From: Cyanobacteria bacterium SZAS-4
GTDB taxonomy: Bacteria; Cyanobacteriota; Vampirovibrionia; Obscuribacterales; Obscuribacteraceae
DNA: 64,000 bases
Assembly (NCBI GenBank): GCA_018266255.1
Contig: JAFEAT010000005.1
Coordinates: 1-64,000, forward strand
Reading direction: 5' to 3'
This document shows, in pieces, positions 1 to 8,142 of this stretch. The translations under genes and the position numbers were made by a program. Numbering within the stretch: position 1 is the stretch's first letter; the number at the start of each line of letters is the position of its first letter. The notes beneath the pieces were generated by a model. That model saw only the letters and a list, made by a program, of their open reading frames with translations. It did no database searches and was not told where the DNA came from.

Positions 1-1
1 A

Positions 2-544
2 CCAGTCGTCGCCGCCGACAGAACCGTAGCCGCAGTCGAACCAGTTATCGCCGCTGACAGAACCGTCGCAGCAGTTGAACCAGCACTAGCCGCAACAGCT
101 GGAATCGTTAGACCAGTCATCGCAGCAGTAGACAGAGCAGTCGCTGCAATCGAGCCAACTGTCCTCGCAGCAGCTGCCGTCACCGCTGCAGCCGTAACCG
201 AAGTTGTTACCAAGCCTGCAACTGAAAAGCAAGACGCAGCACCACCAACAGTACCAACCGACAAGCTCGTAGCAATGGCAACTGTTCGCCGCGGCGAAGG
301 TCCTTTCCAATCAGCAGAGCGCATTCTCAAGTCTGACGGCAAGAAGCATAGCATCGACGAAGTAATGGCTCTCACCCGCGCTCTTCAACGCAACTTCGCA
401 CCTGAGCGCAACAACAATAAAGACATGAAGGGTCTGAAAGTGAACTATCAGTTCATCACCAAAGACAACTTCGCCGCCATTATTGCCGACGTTAAGAATC
501 CACAAGTACAAGCTCAACTCAGAGCGCTTGCGATGGCTTCCTAA
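2..544 (+). CDS. Ala/Val/Pro-rich repeat protein with C-terminal LysM-like domain (5' end outside window)
   Basis: The frame is open from the window edge to a TAA at 542-544, so the start is missing. The visible N-terminal part is low-complexity and built from roughly 13-residue units beginning with Pro (pattern P-V-[VI]-A-A-D-R-T-V-A-A-V-E); two nearly identical 39-bp DNA units occupy 2-40 and 41-79, followed by decayed copies to about 160. A Lys/Pro/Thr linker then leads to a compact C-terminal domain of about 85 residues starting TVRRGEGPFQSAERIL. That start resembles a LysM opening (V-x-x-G-E/D...), and a later KVNYQFITKDN segment could be its second half, but this is an impression from pattern only. 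The product may be an exported or scaffold protein. The stop overlaps the last codon of the convergent HEAT-repeat gene by 4 bp. Confidence 0.75.
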   Translation, partial: PVVAADRTVAAVEPVIAADRTVAAVEPALAATAGIVRPVIAAVDRAVAAIEPTVLAAAAVTAAAVTEVVTKPATEKQDAAPPTVPTDKLVAMATVRRGEGPFQSAERILKSDGKKHSIDEVMALTRALQRNFAPERNNNKDMKGLKVNYQFITKDNFAAIIADVKNPQVQAQLRALAMAS

Positions 545-2109
545 CTCCGTTCCGCGAGATAGATACAGAAAGCAGCTTGAAAATCAAAATCATCAATTGT
601 CTTTAGAAAAGAGATGTTTGGAGCGTCAAACTTAAATTCGGCGCACATCTCGATCAACTCTGTATGAAACATCCATGACGGACTTGGCTCCTCCTTCAGC
701 AGTTTCACCAAAGGCTTGAGATAAGGTTCTGCACCTAAACAGACCAATTTGCGGAGAGCTGAAGTTCTTAACGATTCACCTCTATCCATTTCGATATAAG
801 CTAACAACTTCTCAGCAAGCGTTGATTGCCTTTCGTGTTTCTCTAGAGAATCTAACATTTCACGAGCATAACTCACTTCAACACCAGGCTTTAAGAGTTG
901 CTGCCACAATATCTCAGCGATTTTCTCATCTGTTCCGAGGTCCTTCAGATTGTAGGCAGCCGATCGTCGAAGACTAAACGAGGTAGCATTCAAAAACTGA
1001 AGCAACAGGTCTGCTTCATTCCAGACTGCCAATGCCGGACACCCTATCTCACGAATCGTCGGATCTAAGTGATTGGCGAAGAAATCAGTCAGTCTTTTCC
1101 GGTCCAGTCTGCCGTACGATGCCCAATCCACCCTATGCCACACGACTCCTCCGTATCGAATCTTCCTCCAATTACCATTGGGGTTATCTAGTTCAGATAT
1201 CAAACTTTTCACCGAGGGACGAACATTTTTCGATTTCGGAATTTTCTTTTTCGACGAGCGTGAATCAACCTCGCATTGTTCCGCACGACGGGAATCTATT
1301 TCTTTCTCGACTTCAACTTGCTCCAAAATTGATAGAACAGGTTTCAGCCATTCTTGAAAATAGTGTTCCGCAGCTGCGCTATGCTCCTTGCAGTTTTGAA
1401 GACTTTCAAAGCATTTTCCAGTTACTCCGCCAATGATTGAGCCCAGGTCTGACTTACGGTCGGTTGCGCAGTGCTGCAAATTCTGATGCAATCCCAGAAT
1501 AACTTTTTGACTGCTGAACCACGAAAGAGTAAACATAACTCCATCGAAAACATCAGCATCAGGATCATTTATAAGAGAAATCAAACCGTCTTCAGCGATC
1601 ACAGGTTCTGCAAAAACCACTCCCCTTGAAGCGTCCTCGCGAACTTCCGCATCAGTGTGTGAGAAGGCCTCAACAAGAAATTTTTGAAATTTGAGTTGTT
1701 CGTATCCACCCATGGATATTTTGGAAATGGCATCTGAATACAGTGGGTGACTGCAATCTGTCAGTATCTCCAAAATTAGATCATCTTCAGTACGTTCGAA
1801 CAAATTGGCAGCCAACTTTCGAAGAATCTCGTCGCCAGAATGCCACCATGTGCGACGTTGCTCTTCAGTATCCGTGGTTGGAACGACGCAGAGTCCGTGT
1901 ATCGCAGAGCGCCTTACAAAATCATCGTTTGCTTGATTGAGAACAACTTCAAACAGCGGCTTCTCCAATCGATAGTCTTCCAGTGCTTCAATCGTTTTAC
2001 AAATTTCGGTGACCACGTCTTCATCTCTGGTTGCCACCAACTCCTCAAATAAACGCATAGACCAAGAACGGTCGCCGCGCTCGCGAATTTCTTCGTGCGG
2101 TATGTTCAT
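541..2109 (-). CDS. HEAT-repeat protein
   Basis: A 522-residue soluble protein with no signal peptide or membrane segment. The sequence is a run of about 30-residue helical pairs typical of HEAT/armadillo-like repeats: units such as VRRSAIHGLC, VREDASRGVV, LRRSAAYNLKDLG and LRTSALRKLVCLG show the D/R-x-x-x-R-x-x-A-x-x-x-L signature. A basic break (RRAEQCEVDSRSSKKKIPK) in the middle separates two repeat blocks. Such proteins are generally protein-binding scaffolds; no enzymatic motif is visible, so the partner is unknown. The ATG at 2109 is preceded by GGAAG about 8 bases upstream. It converges on the preceding gene with a 4-bp overlap. Confidence 0.8.
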   Translation of the reverse strand: MNIPHEEIRERGDRSWSMRLFEELVATRDEDVVTEICKTIEALEDYRLEKPLFEVVLNQANDDFVRRSAIHGLCVVPTTDTEEQRRTWWHSGDEILRKLAANLFERTEDDLILEILTDCSHPLYSDAISKISMGGYEQLKFQKFLVEAFSHTDAEVREDASRGVVFAEPVIAEDGLISLINDPDADVFDGVMFTLSWFSSQKVILGLHQNLQHCATDRKSDLGSIIGGVTGKCFESLQNCKEHSAAAEHYFQEWLKPVLSILEQVEVEKEIDSRRAEQCEVDSRSSKKKIPKSKNVRPSVKSLISELDNPNGNWRKIRYGGVVWHRVDWASYGRLDRKRLTDFFANHLDPTIREIGCPALAVWNEADLLLQFLNATSFSLRRSAAYNLKDLGTDEKIAEILWQQLLKPGVEVSYAREMLDSLEKHERQSTLAEKLLAYIEMDRGESLRTSALRKLVCLGAEPYLKPLVKLLKEEPSPSWMFHTELIEMCAEFKFDAPNISFLKTIDDFDFQAAFCIYLAERS

Positions 2110-2378
2110 AATTTCTACTTCCGATGATCGTGCTGATGAAGCTCACAGCAGAGCCTCGCTCAGGCTAGAGCGTAAGAATAAATTGCAGCGAACTCGTGCG
2201 AATGCCCCGAGTTGCAACGATTGCAAGATATTCTTCTCTAAGTCATTTGCTAGCACCGAAATATTTTTGTTGGACGACAGTAGACCCATCATATATCAAC
2301 ACGGCTGATTCTGAACACGCGTTTTGAATGGCTGTTCGGAATTACACCCGAACATGAAATCCATAGTACATTTGTCCT

Positions 2379-2768
2379 ATGAGAACACTACGTCTGATCT
2401 ATAACGTACTCACCGCACTGTTACTGATGATTGGTGTCGCCACTTTCCTGTCACCTCTTACACTGATCAACAAAATTTGGATCGCTTCCGGTTTATTCGG
2501 AATCGTACTCACTTACATCGCAGTGGCAGAAATTACCATCCGAGCTAAAACCGGTACGCTGACAGAATTCTGGCGTCCCTACAGCACCAAACTTTTCTGG
2601 ATTAAAGCAATCGGTGTCACGGTCGGTTCTGCGCTCTTGTTATTTCTCAGCGACCAAAAAATTGGGTGGTGGATGCCCTGTGCATTTGGTATTGGAATCG
2701 GAATTATTGCACCAATGCATGGAAGCTTATCCGGCTCTTTCTTCTCTCGACTTTCCAATATTAAGTGA
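2379..2768 (+). CDS. Small four-helix membrane protein, unknown function
   Basis: A 129-residue protein with about four hydrophobic segments (residues ~5-25, 30-50, 72-92 and 96-115) and little else, ending in a short polar tail. No family recognised. There is no clear Shine-Dalgarno before the ATG, and an inverted repeat (TGTTCGG at 2333-2339, CCGAACA at 2348-2354) lies just upstream. It sits between the divergent HEAT gene and a dispersed GC-rich repeat. The frame is open over its full length and the hydrophobic pattern is regular, which supports a real gene. Confidence 0.6.
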   Translation: MRTLRLIYNVLTALLLMIGVATFLSPLTLINKIWIASGLFGIVLTYIAVAEITIRAKTGTLTEFWRPYSTKLFWIKAIGVTVGSALLLFLSDQKIGWWMPCAFGIGIGIIAPMHGSLSGSFFSRLSNIK

Positions 2769-2797
2769 CTGGTTCGACTTGCTCAGACACCGTTGTT

Positions 2798-2850
2798 GAG
2801 CCGCCCTGGAGACCGGCGGCCCAGCCGCTTGGAAGCCGGCGCTGCGTTCG
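2798..2850 (+). repeat. Dispersed GC-rich palindromic repeat, copy 1
   Basis: GAGC...GACCGGCGGCCCAGCC...AAGCCGGCGCTGCGT. Nested CCGGC/GCCGG arms can form hairpins. Two further copies in the same orientation occur near 10040 and 21120, with the same end (CCGGCGCTCCGT). It lies between genes and is not part of a recognised insertion sequence. Confidence 0.7.
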
Positions 2851-2982
2851 GTGCTGGTGTTTATCTGTTTCATCTGACTCCGTGGTCGATTGTTTCGAAA
2901 GTTTATCTTGCTGTAAAAGCTTGCATAGCTAGTCTCTTGGGCGTTTATGAGCTTTCAGCACTCTCAACCGGTGGCATAATGA

Positions 2983-3633
2983 ATGGATGAGGTCCCTGCA
3001 ATGAAACTCGAAGAAGACCATTACCGTGGCTTAAAAGGTCACATGAGCGGCATGCGCATGCACGATCATGTCTGCATGGCTTACACCGACAGAGAGCAGC
3101 AAGTCACGGCTATCGCTTATTACATCAAGGCTGGGCTGGCACTGGGCGAAAAATGCTTGTATGTGTCTGACAATGACACATCTGATTTCGTCTTGAAGAT
3201 TCTCAACGACACCGGCATCGACGTTGAAGAACTCATCGAACAAGGCGCCATTGAAATCGCGAGCCCAGAGCAGGTTTACATGCGTAAGGGATACTTCGAT
3301 CCCGATGACGTTATCGCAATTGGGCGGTCAATCATTTCCAATGCCTTGAACAAAGGGTTCAAAGGTCTGCGCTGCGCATGCGACATGACTTGGGCCAAAA
3401 CCTATAAAATCACGCCGAAAGCCCTATTGGACTACGAGGCAAAAGTAAGTTGCCTCTTTGAAGATAGGCTAGTCAGCATTTGCCAATACAACACACACAT
3501 TTTTGATGAGCAGACACTTGATACGTTACTGCGTGCACACCCAGTTTCTGTGTATGGCGGGAATGTAGTCGTTAATCCACAATTCGCACCTGCAACACGC
3601 CAGATACCAATGCCTCACGAGCAATCGGCCTAA
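2983..3633 (+). CDS. Stand-alone MEDS-domain sensor protein
   Basis: A 216-residue protein made almost wholly of a MEDS (methanogen/methylotroph DcmR sensory) domain. The sequence shows the typical opening HDHVCMAYTDREQQ, the EKCLYVSDN strand, a DPDDVIAIGRSI helix and the final LLRAHPVSV segment. MEDS domains are usually fused to histidine kinases or HTH regulators and are thought to bind small molecules; here there is no output domain, so it probably acts through a partner. A GAGG at 2989-2992 is well spaced for ATG 3001, so translation may begin there (210 residues) rather than at ATG 2983. The stop codon lies inside the first unit of a tandem repeat. Confidence 0.85.
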   Translation: MDEVPAMKLEEDHYRGLKGHMSGMRMHDHVCMAYTDREQQVTAIAYYIKAGLALGEKCLYVSDNDTSDFVLKILNDTGIDVEELIEQGAIEIASPEQVYMRKGYFDPDDVIAIGRSIISNALNKGFKGLRCACDMTWAKTYKITPKALLDYEAKVSCLFEDRLVSICQYNTHIFDEQTLDTLLRAHPVSVYGGNVVVNPQFAPATRQIPMPHEQSA

Positions 3634-3673
3634 TCGATCGGTTTAATCAATCGGTTTAATCAATCGGTCTATT
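3622..3673 (+). repeat. 13-bp tandem repeat x4 across the MEDS stop codon
   Basis: Units at 3622-3634, 3635-3647, 3648-3660 and 3661-3673 follow the pattern CAATCGGTTTAAT with 1-3 substitutions each. The TAA stop of the MEDS gene (3631-3633) is part of unit 1. Confidence 0.9.
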
Positions 3674-3684
3674 CAACGACCTAA

Positions 3685-3918
3685 CTACTGTTGCTTGAAC
3701 CACTCTTCCAGTTCGACCGCATCACAGTCGACCGAATAAATTGTCATTCCGTCAGTTTGAACACTGCACGCCGGAGAGAATCGCTCAAGAAACGCGCGGA
3801 TAGTCTCTCTGTTTCGAATCAAATGCCATGGCAGCTCGTACGTAGTCGGCTCGTGCAGCACAAATTTTGCTGATGTATCTTTTTGGCTCACGACGAGTGA
3901 ACCTATGATTCGCGGCAT
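3685..3918 (-). CDS. Small hypothetical protein
   Basis: A 77-residue protein with alternating hydrophobic and charged stretches (IIGSLVVSQKDTSAKFVLHE; AVELEEWFKQQ at the C-terminus), suggesting a small alpha/beta fold. No signal peptide, no membrane helix, one Cys pair (CSVQTDGMTIYSVDC). ATG at 3918 has AAGGGA upstream. It converges on the MEDS gene, separated by the tandem repeat. Family not recognised. Confidence 0.55.
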   Translation of the reverse strand: MPRIIGSLVVSQKDTSAKFVLHEPTTYELPWHLIRNRETIRAFLERFSPACSVQTDGMTIYSVDCDAVELEEWFKQQ

Positions 3919-4157
3919 CAGGCTTCCCTTAGTAATACAACAGCTGATTGCTTTAGTTTCCTATGTCCCGTGAGTTTCCGCTATGTTGGTACATAACCAA
4001 AAGTGAAACTCATTGGCGACATCGCATCACATGCGGTGCAATCGGAAGTCCAAGCAAGGCGCTAGATCGGCTTTGGCAAGATTATGAATTCTCGCATGGA
4101 ACCCCGAGCAAAACAGATAAAATTTGCTCGCACAGCTGTCATACAGAAACTACAAAG

Positions 4158-4187
4158 TACGGTACCCGCGAATAAGCAGGTACCGTA
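4158..4187 (-). terminator. Hairpin, possible terminator of the small gene to the right
   Basis: Perfect 9-bp arms TACGGTACC (4158-4166) and GGTACCGTA (4179-4187) with a 12-base loop, 28 bases past the stop of the minus-strand gene ending at 4216. There is no strong T tract, so the terminator reading is tentative. Confidence 0.4.
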
Positions 4188-4215
4188 TCATGTAGATTGG
4201 ATTCGTAAACGCTGT

Positions 4216-4563
4216 TTAGTGAGAGCGAGTACTTACTTCCAAGCGAGCAAAAAGTCCCTTCTCGTCAACAAAAAGACGAGCAGAGCTTGTTGGATCGACA
4301 AGACTTAAATCTTGATTCTCTGGACACAAGCACACATACTCACCACTGTTATAGAGTTCGCCTTGGGACACTTGCTTTTCATCACAGAAAAATGTCATTG
4401 GAATTTTCTCTTCAACTTGATTCGTATCAGTCTTGAATTTGAGCAATTCAAATTTCTCGTCGTTTGGGCAGAACGCTAGGCTTGCACCATTCGGGAGTAA
4501 TTCACCTGAACCGATTTCAGCGTCGCCTCTGAAAACTTGTACAGGCATCTTAATCTCATTCAT
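4216..4563 (-). CDS. Hypothetical protein with internally duplicated beta-rich domain
   Basis: A 115-residue protein. ATG 4563 was chosen because AAGGAG (4570-4575 on the complement) is 6 bases upstream; the open frame continues 7 codons further without a better site. The two halves look related: GSGELLPNGASLAFCPND and SQGELYNSGEYVCLCPEN share G-E-L-x-x-x-G-x-x-x-x-[FL]-CP-[NE]-[DN], each followed by a hydrophobic strand, so this is probably a duplicated beta-hairpin unit of about 45 residues. No signal peptide. Function unknown. A hairpin lies downstream. Confidence 0.6.
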   Translation of the reverse strand: MNEIKMPVQVFRGDAEIGSGELLPNGASLAFCPNDEKFELLKFKTDTNQVEEKIPMTFFCDEKQVSQGELYNSGEYVCLCPENQDLSLVDPTSSARLFVDEKGLFARLEVSTRSH

Positions 4564-4751
4564 TTTCGACTCCTTGTTTGGCACGCGATAATCTCATCGC
4601 TGGTGCCGATTGCTAAAATCAGCTTGTAATTGATGCGGTCAAAAAAAACCGCCGCTTGCCGCACAGACGGACGTCTGCCCCCTGTGGTTCCCCTACACTT
4701 ATCGCCGGGCAGGACTGGCGCTTCAGCAGTTCACGAATACACATCCATTTA

Positions 4752-4781
4752 TTGACATTGCATTCCAAATACGACTATTAT
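4752..4781 (+). promoter_or_regulatory. Sigma-70-type promoter for the ABC exporter
   Basis: TTGACA at 4752-4757 and TATTAT at 4776-4781 with an 18-base spacer. The predicted transcript start is near 4788, giving a leader of about 105 bases before the ATG at 4894. The rest of 4564-4893 holds no convincing gene: the reading frame across it overlaps the exporter out of frame. Confidence 0.65.
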
Positions 4782-4893
4782 CAACAACTCCCTACCCAGC
4801 CCGAGAGACCAAAAATGATTGACTTTATTACCTCAAAACCAAAACTGAACCAGTTTTCCGTTTCTTCTTTGAGTAATAAGGCGAGTTTTAATT

Positions 4894-6723
4894 ATGTTCA
4901 AGCGCAACCCAATCGTTTATCTCACCCTCACGGGCTGGCAATATGCACGCACGCTGCGACCGCTCATGGTCTTCTATACGGTGCTTTTCGCACTGTCGCA
5001 GGCGATTGCGCTCGCTGAGCCTTACGTAATCGGTCAACTTCTTAATTCGGTCCAGACTAATCTTTCTGCTGGTCAAAGCGGAACGGGCAAATTAGTTCAC
5101 GACATATATTTGTACTTATCACTTTTCTTTGCGATTCAGTTCTTCACCTGGGTTTTTCATGGACCTGGGCGACTGGTCGAACGCATCGTAGCATTCAACA
5201 TCAAGGTAAATTACAAATCGACTTTGTTCAAAATGCTCACGGATTTGCCGCTACAGTGGCACAGAGAGCATCATTCCGGCGATAGCATCGATAAAATAAA
5301 TCGAGCCACAAATTCTCTCGCGACGTATTTCGACATGACGTTCGAAGTTTTGTACATGCTATTTCGATTGTTGGGAACGCAAGTAATTCTCTTTGTGTTC
5401 ATGCCAATCGCTGGATGGGCGGCAATTCTGACGACCTTGGTCACATTCACGATGATCTATTTGTTCGATAAAGTTTTGTCGAGTCAATATTCAGAACTGA
5501 ATAAGATGGATAATCGAGTCGCTTCAGCAATTCACGATTATGTCACTAACATCATCAGCGTCATAACGCTGCGACTAGAAACGCCTGTCATTCAGGAAGT
5601 TTCCAATCGCATGGGACGCCCGTTTTCGCTTTACAAACGAAACTCAAACCTGATTGAACTAAAGTGGTTTTTAACCACGATGTTGATTGCCACGATGGTG
5701 GTATCAGTGATGGTGTGGTACACGCACAACACAATTGGTGCAGGCAAAGTGATAATGGCTGGAACGTTCTTTACGCTGTTTGAATATCTCAGACGCATTG
5801 GAGATTCGTTCTACAACTTCGCCTACATCTACGGCTCCGTGATGCGGCAAGCAACCGACGTCCAGAGCGCTGAAACGCTCATAGAGGCGCACGCAATGGT
5901 AAATCCAGATGCAGAAAAATACAACATGCCTGCAAATTGGAAAGAACTGAACATCAACAATCTGCATTTCACATACGAGGACGAAAAGCATAGAACTCAT
6001 CACCTCGAAGATGTATCAGTCAAGTTGACTCGCGGCACCACAGTTGCATTTGTTGGACAGAGCGGCAGCGGCAAAAGCACCTGTTTAAGCTTGCTGCGAG
6101 GCGTTCAAACTGCAGACCAAGTCGAACTTGTTTGCGATGGAAATGTCTTGCCTGGAAAGCTGGCGCACTTGAGCCACAGCACAACTCTGATGCCGCAAGA
6201 CCCGGAAATATTCGCCGACACGATCAAATTCAACATAACGTTTGGATTCGAAGCCTCTGACGAAGACATAGCAAAAGCAATTCAAATCGCCAGATTTGAA
6301 AACGTTCTCACACGCTTGCCCAGTGGTTTGGAGACCAGCATCGCCGAAAAGGGCGTCAACTTGAGTGGTGGCGAGAAGCAGAGACTGGCGTTAGCGCGCG
6401 GAGTCTATTTCGCACGCAGCAGCGATGTAGTGCTTTTGGACGAACCAACGAGCAGCGTCGACACTTATAACGAACGTCAAATCTACGAAGCGGTGCTGGA
6501 GACCTTTGCAGACAAGTGCATCGTTTCATCGATACACAAGCTGCACCTGCTTGAGATGTTTGACCTGATTTATGTTTTCGAAGATGGAAAGATCGTCGAA
6601 AGCGGAACATTCGCTCAGCTCACCACTAATGGTGGCAAGCTTGCCGAGATGTGGAAAAACTATCAGGTCTCAGACAATGTCGTTATCACCGATAGTTTTG
6701 AAATCGTCGAATCGCAGTTGTAG
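4894..6723 (+). CDS. ABC exporter, fused transmembrane and ATPase domains
   Basis: A 609-residue half-transporter of the exporter type, acting as a homodimer or with a partner. Residues ~1-320 form the six-helix transmembrane domain, with the amphipathic WHREHHSGDSIDKIN segment typical of the first coupling region. The nucleotide-binding domain follows with Walker A GQSGSGKST (~388), the Q-loop region LMPQDPEIFADTI, signature LSGGEKQRLALAR (~490), Walker B VVLLDEPTSSVD (~512) and the switch His in SSIHKLHLLE. All catalytic elements are intact. Substrate cannot be told. It is a single-gene unit with its own promoter, and ends 83 bases before the convergent aldo/keto reductase. AAGGCGAG is upstream of the ATG. 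Confidence 0.92.
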   Translation: MFKRNPIVYLTLTGWQYARTLRPLMVFYTVLFALSQAIALAEPYVIGQLLNSVQTNLSAGQSGTGKLVHDIYLYLSLFFAIQFFTWVFHGPGRLVERIVAFNIKVNYKSTLFKMLTDLPLQWHREHHSGDSIDKINRATNSLATYFDMTFEVLYMLFRLLGTQVILFVFMPIAGWAAILTTLVTFTMIYLFDKVLSSQYSELNKMDNRVASAIHDYVTNIISVITLRLETPVIQEVSNRMGRPFSLYKRNSNLIELKWFLTTMLIATMVVSVMVWYTHNTIGAGKVIMAGTFFTLFEYLRRIGDSFYNFAYIYGSVMRQATDVQSAETLIEAHAMVNPDAEKYNMPANWKELNINNLHFTYEDEKHRTHHLEDVSVKLTRGTTVAFVGQSGSGKSTCLSLLRGVQTADQVELVCDGNVLPGKLAHLSHSTTLMPQDPEIFADTIKFNITFGFEASDEDIAKAIQIARFENVLTRLPSGLETSIAEKGVNLSGGEKQRLALARGVYFARSSDVVLLDEPTSSVDTYNERQIYEAVLETFADKCIVSSIHKLHLLEMFDLIYVFEDGKIVESGTFAQLTTNGGKLAEMWKNYQVSDNVVITDSFEIVESQL

Positions 6724-6806
6724 GATTTTGACAAGAGAATCGCAGCTGCAAGATAGCTGAGTAAAATTGCAACCAGATAAACTAGGTTTGGCGCAGAGCA
6801 CAAAGC

Positions 6807-7736
6807 TCAGCGGAAGAATCCAGGTACACCAGTTTCCACAACTGGATTAAGACGTTTGCGCGTCTTGATGCTTTCGTTCATTTCCCGCATTGCCCATTCA
6901 GGAAGAGTGGACAGTTCAAAATTCTCTTGAATGTGATTTCTCGTTGTAGATGTTGTGAGGAACGCAACTCCACGTTGAATCGACCACGCCAATGCAACCT
7001 GCGCGGGCGTTTTTTCCAAGCGTTGTGCGACTTCAACAATCACTGGATCCTCCAAAACTTTTGGCTCCAATCCGTGTCCGAGTGCAGCAAACGCAAGAAG
7101 AACGATTCCGTTTTGCTGGCAGTATTCAAACAATTCCCACTCTGGCAAATATGGATGACACTCAACTTCCACTACTGCAGGCTTAATACGAGCCGAATCG
7201 ACAACTTCTTTCACATCCTTCAGCGTGACGTCAGACAAACCAATCGACTTGCAATTGCCCTCGTCCACCAGACGCTCAAGCGCTCCCCAAGTCTCCATCA
7301 AGGTAACGCCTGAATCGTAAATAACTTTGCCTTGTTCGTCGCGCGGATCTTGATCATCACCTGCCTTGAATGCAAAAGGAGTGTGCATCAGGTAACAATC
7401 GATGTGGTCTACTTGAAGACGCTGACGACTCGCGTCGAACGCTGGTGCAACGCGCTCTGGTCGATGGTTGTTGTTCCACAACTTCGTGGTGATGAATATG
7501 TCTTCTCGTCGAATCTTGCCTGCCTTGAAAACATTTTGAAGCCCAACACCGACTTGATCTTCGTTGCGATATCGCTCCGCACAATCCACGTGGCGAAACC
7601 CTACTTCCAGTGCATCTTGCACGGCCTTCGTTGCAACATTGGGTACCATAAAAGAAGTACCGAAACCTGCCGCCGGAATTTGACCAGCACCATTTGGAAG
7701 AGGAAATCTTGTTTCGCGAAGTGCATCGACTGTCAT
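6807..7736 (-). CDS. Aldo/keto reductase
   Basis: A 309-residue NADPH-dependent oxidoreductase of the aldo/keto reductase superfamily (TIM barrel). The catalytic tetrad is visible: Asp and Tyr in VDCAERYRNE, Lys in TTKLWN and His in YLMHTPF. The C-terminal TSTTRNHIQENF segment matches the cofactor-binding end of the family. ATG 7736 was chosen because GGAG lies 7 bases upstream (GGAGAAAATTT); the frame is open 22 codons further but those codons do not look like family sequence. The physiological substrate is unknown; this type reduces carbonyls such as sugars or methylglyoxal. Confidence 0.9.
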   Translation of the reverse strand: MTVDALRETRFPLPNGAGQIPAAGFGTSFMVPNVATKAVQDALEVGFRHVDCAERYRNEDQVGVGLQNVFKAGKIRREDIFITTKLWNNNHRPERVAPAFDASRQRLQVDHIDCYLMHTPFAFKAGDDQDPRDEQGKVIYDSGVTLMETWGALERLVDEGNCKSIGLSDVTLKDVKEVVDSARIKPAVVEVECHPYLPEWELFEYCQQNGIVLLAFAALGHGLEPKVLEDPVIVEVAQRLEKTPAQVALAWSIQRGVAFLTTSTTRNHIQENFELSTLPEWAMREMNESIKTRKRLNPVVETGVPGFFR

Positions 7737-7814
7737 AAATTTTCTCCAGTGCAGCTGTACAGCTGAGTGTAGGACATAGTCATCAAAACGGATGACGGGC
7801 ACAGACGATCAGCG

Positions 7815-7843
7815 AGTATACAACTAATTTGTTGTAGGCAACT
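7815..7843 (-). promoter_or_regulatory. Candidate promoter with inverted repeat for the aldo/keto reductase
   Basis: On the minus strand TATACT (7820-7815) can serve as a -10 box. The region just upstream contains the inverted repeat ACAAC-AAATTA-GTTGT, an operator-like arrangement lying in the spacer. No good -35 is seen at 17 bases (AGTTGC). Confidence 0.3.
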
Positions 7844-7892
7844 GTCTACTTCGACAAGCTCTAAAATTGCAGCAAGCTCAGCCGCAAGCGCG

Positions 7893-8123
7893 TCACAGAG
7901 AGCTGGAGTTAACTAGTTCAATCATTCGCCATTCGGATGAACCTGTTATCGGTTCTATCCAAACCTCGTCCCCGAGTTTGACCTTCATATACTTTTTCCG
8001 CATCTCAGTGGACGGATGCGCGGTAAGTGGCAACTGTCGCCCTTCCACCCGAAACGAAAATTTGGCATCCGGAAGCAGTGCGATCACAACTCCAATTGTC
8101 CGTCTAACTTCAAGAGCTGACAT
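7893..8123 (-). CDS. IF-1-like OB-fold (S1-type) protein
   Basis: A 76-residue protein matching translation initiation factor IF-1 in length and order of elements: MSALEVRRTIGVVIALLPDA aligns with the IF-1 opening (G-x-V-x-x-x-L-P-N-x-x-F), LTAHPSTEMRKKYMKVK with the A-H-I-S-G-K-M-R-x-x-Y-I-R-I block, and GDEVWIEPIT with the G-D-x-V-x-V-E-x-x-P strand. The usual C-terminal K-G-R-I-x-x-R is replaced by SEWRMIELV. IF-1 binds the ribosomal A site. ATG 8123 was chosen because GGAAGGA precedes it and it gives IF-1 length; ATG 8153 is also in frame. It is last in an operon with two secreted proteins, not in a ribosomal cluster, so I read it as a divergent paralogue. Confidence 0.7.
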   Translation of the reverse strand: MSALEVRRTIGVVIALLPDAKFSFRVEGRQLPLTAHPSTEMRKKYMKVKLGDEVWIEPITGSSEWRMIELVNSSSL

Positions 8124-8142
8124 ATTTCCTTCCGCAATAATA

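Noticed and set aside
2793-2990. 65-residue frame upstream of the MEDS gene
   Set aside because: It runs through the dispersed GC-rich repeat and has no ribosome-binding site.
4656-5018. 120-residue frame over the ABC exporter start
   Set aside because: It contains the promoter and overlaps the exporter out of frame; composition is random.
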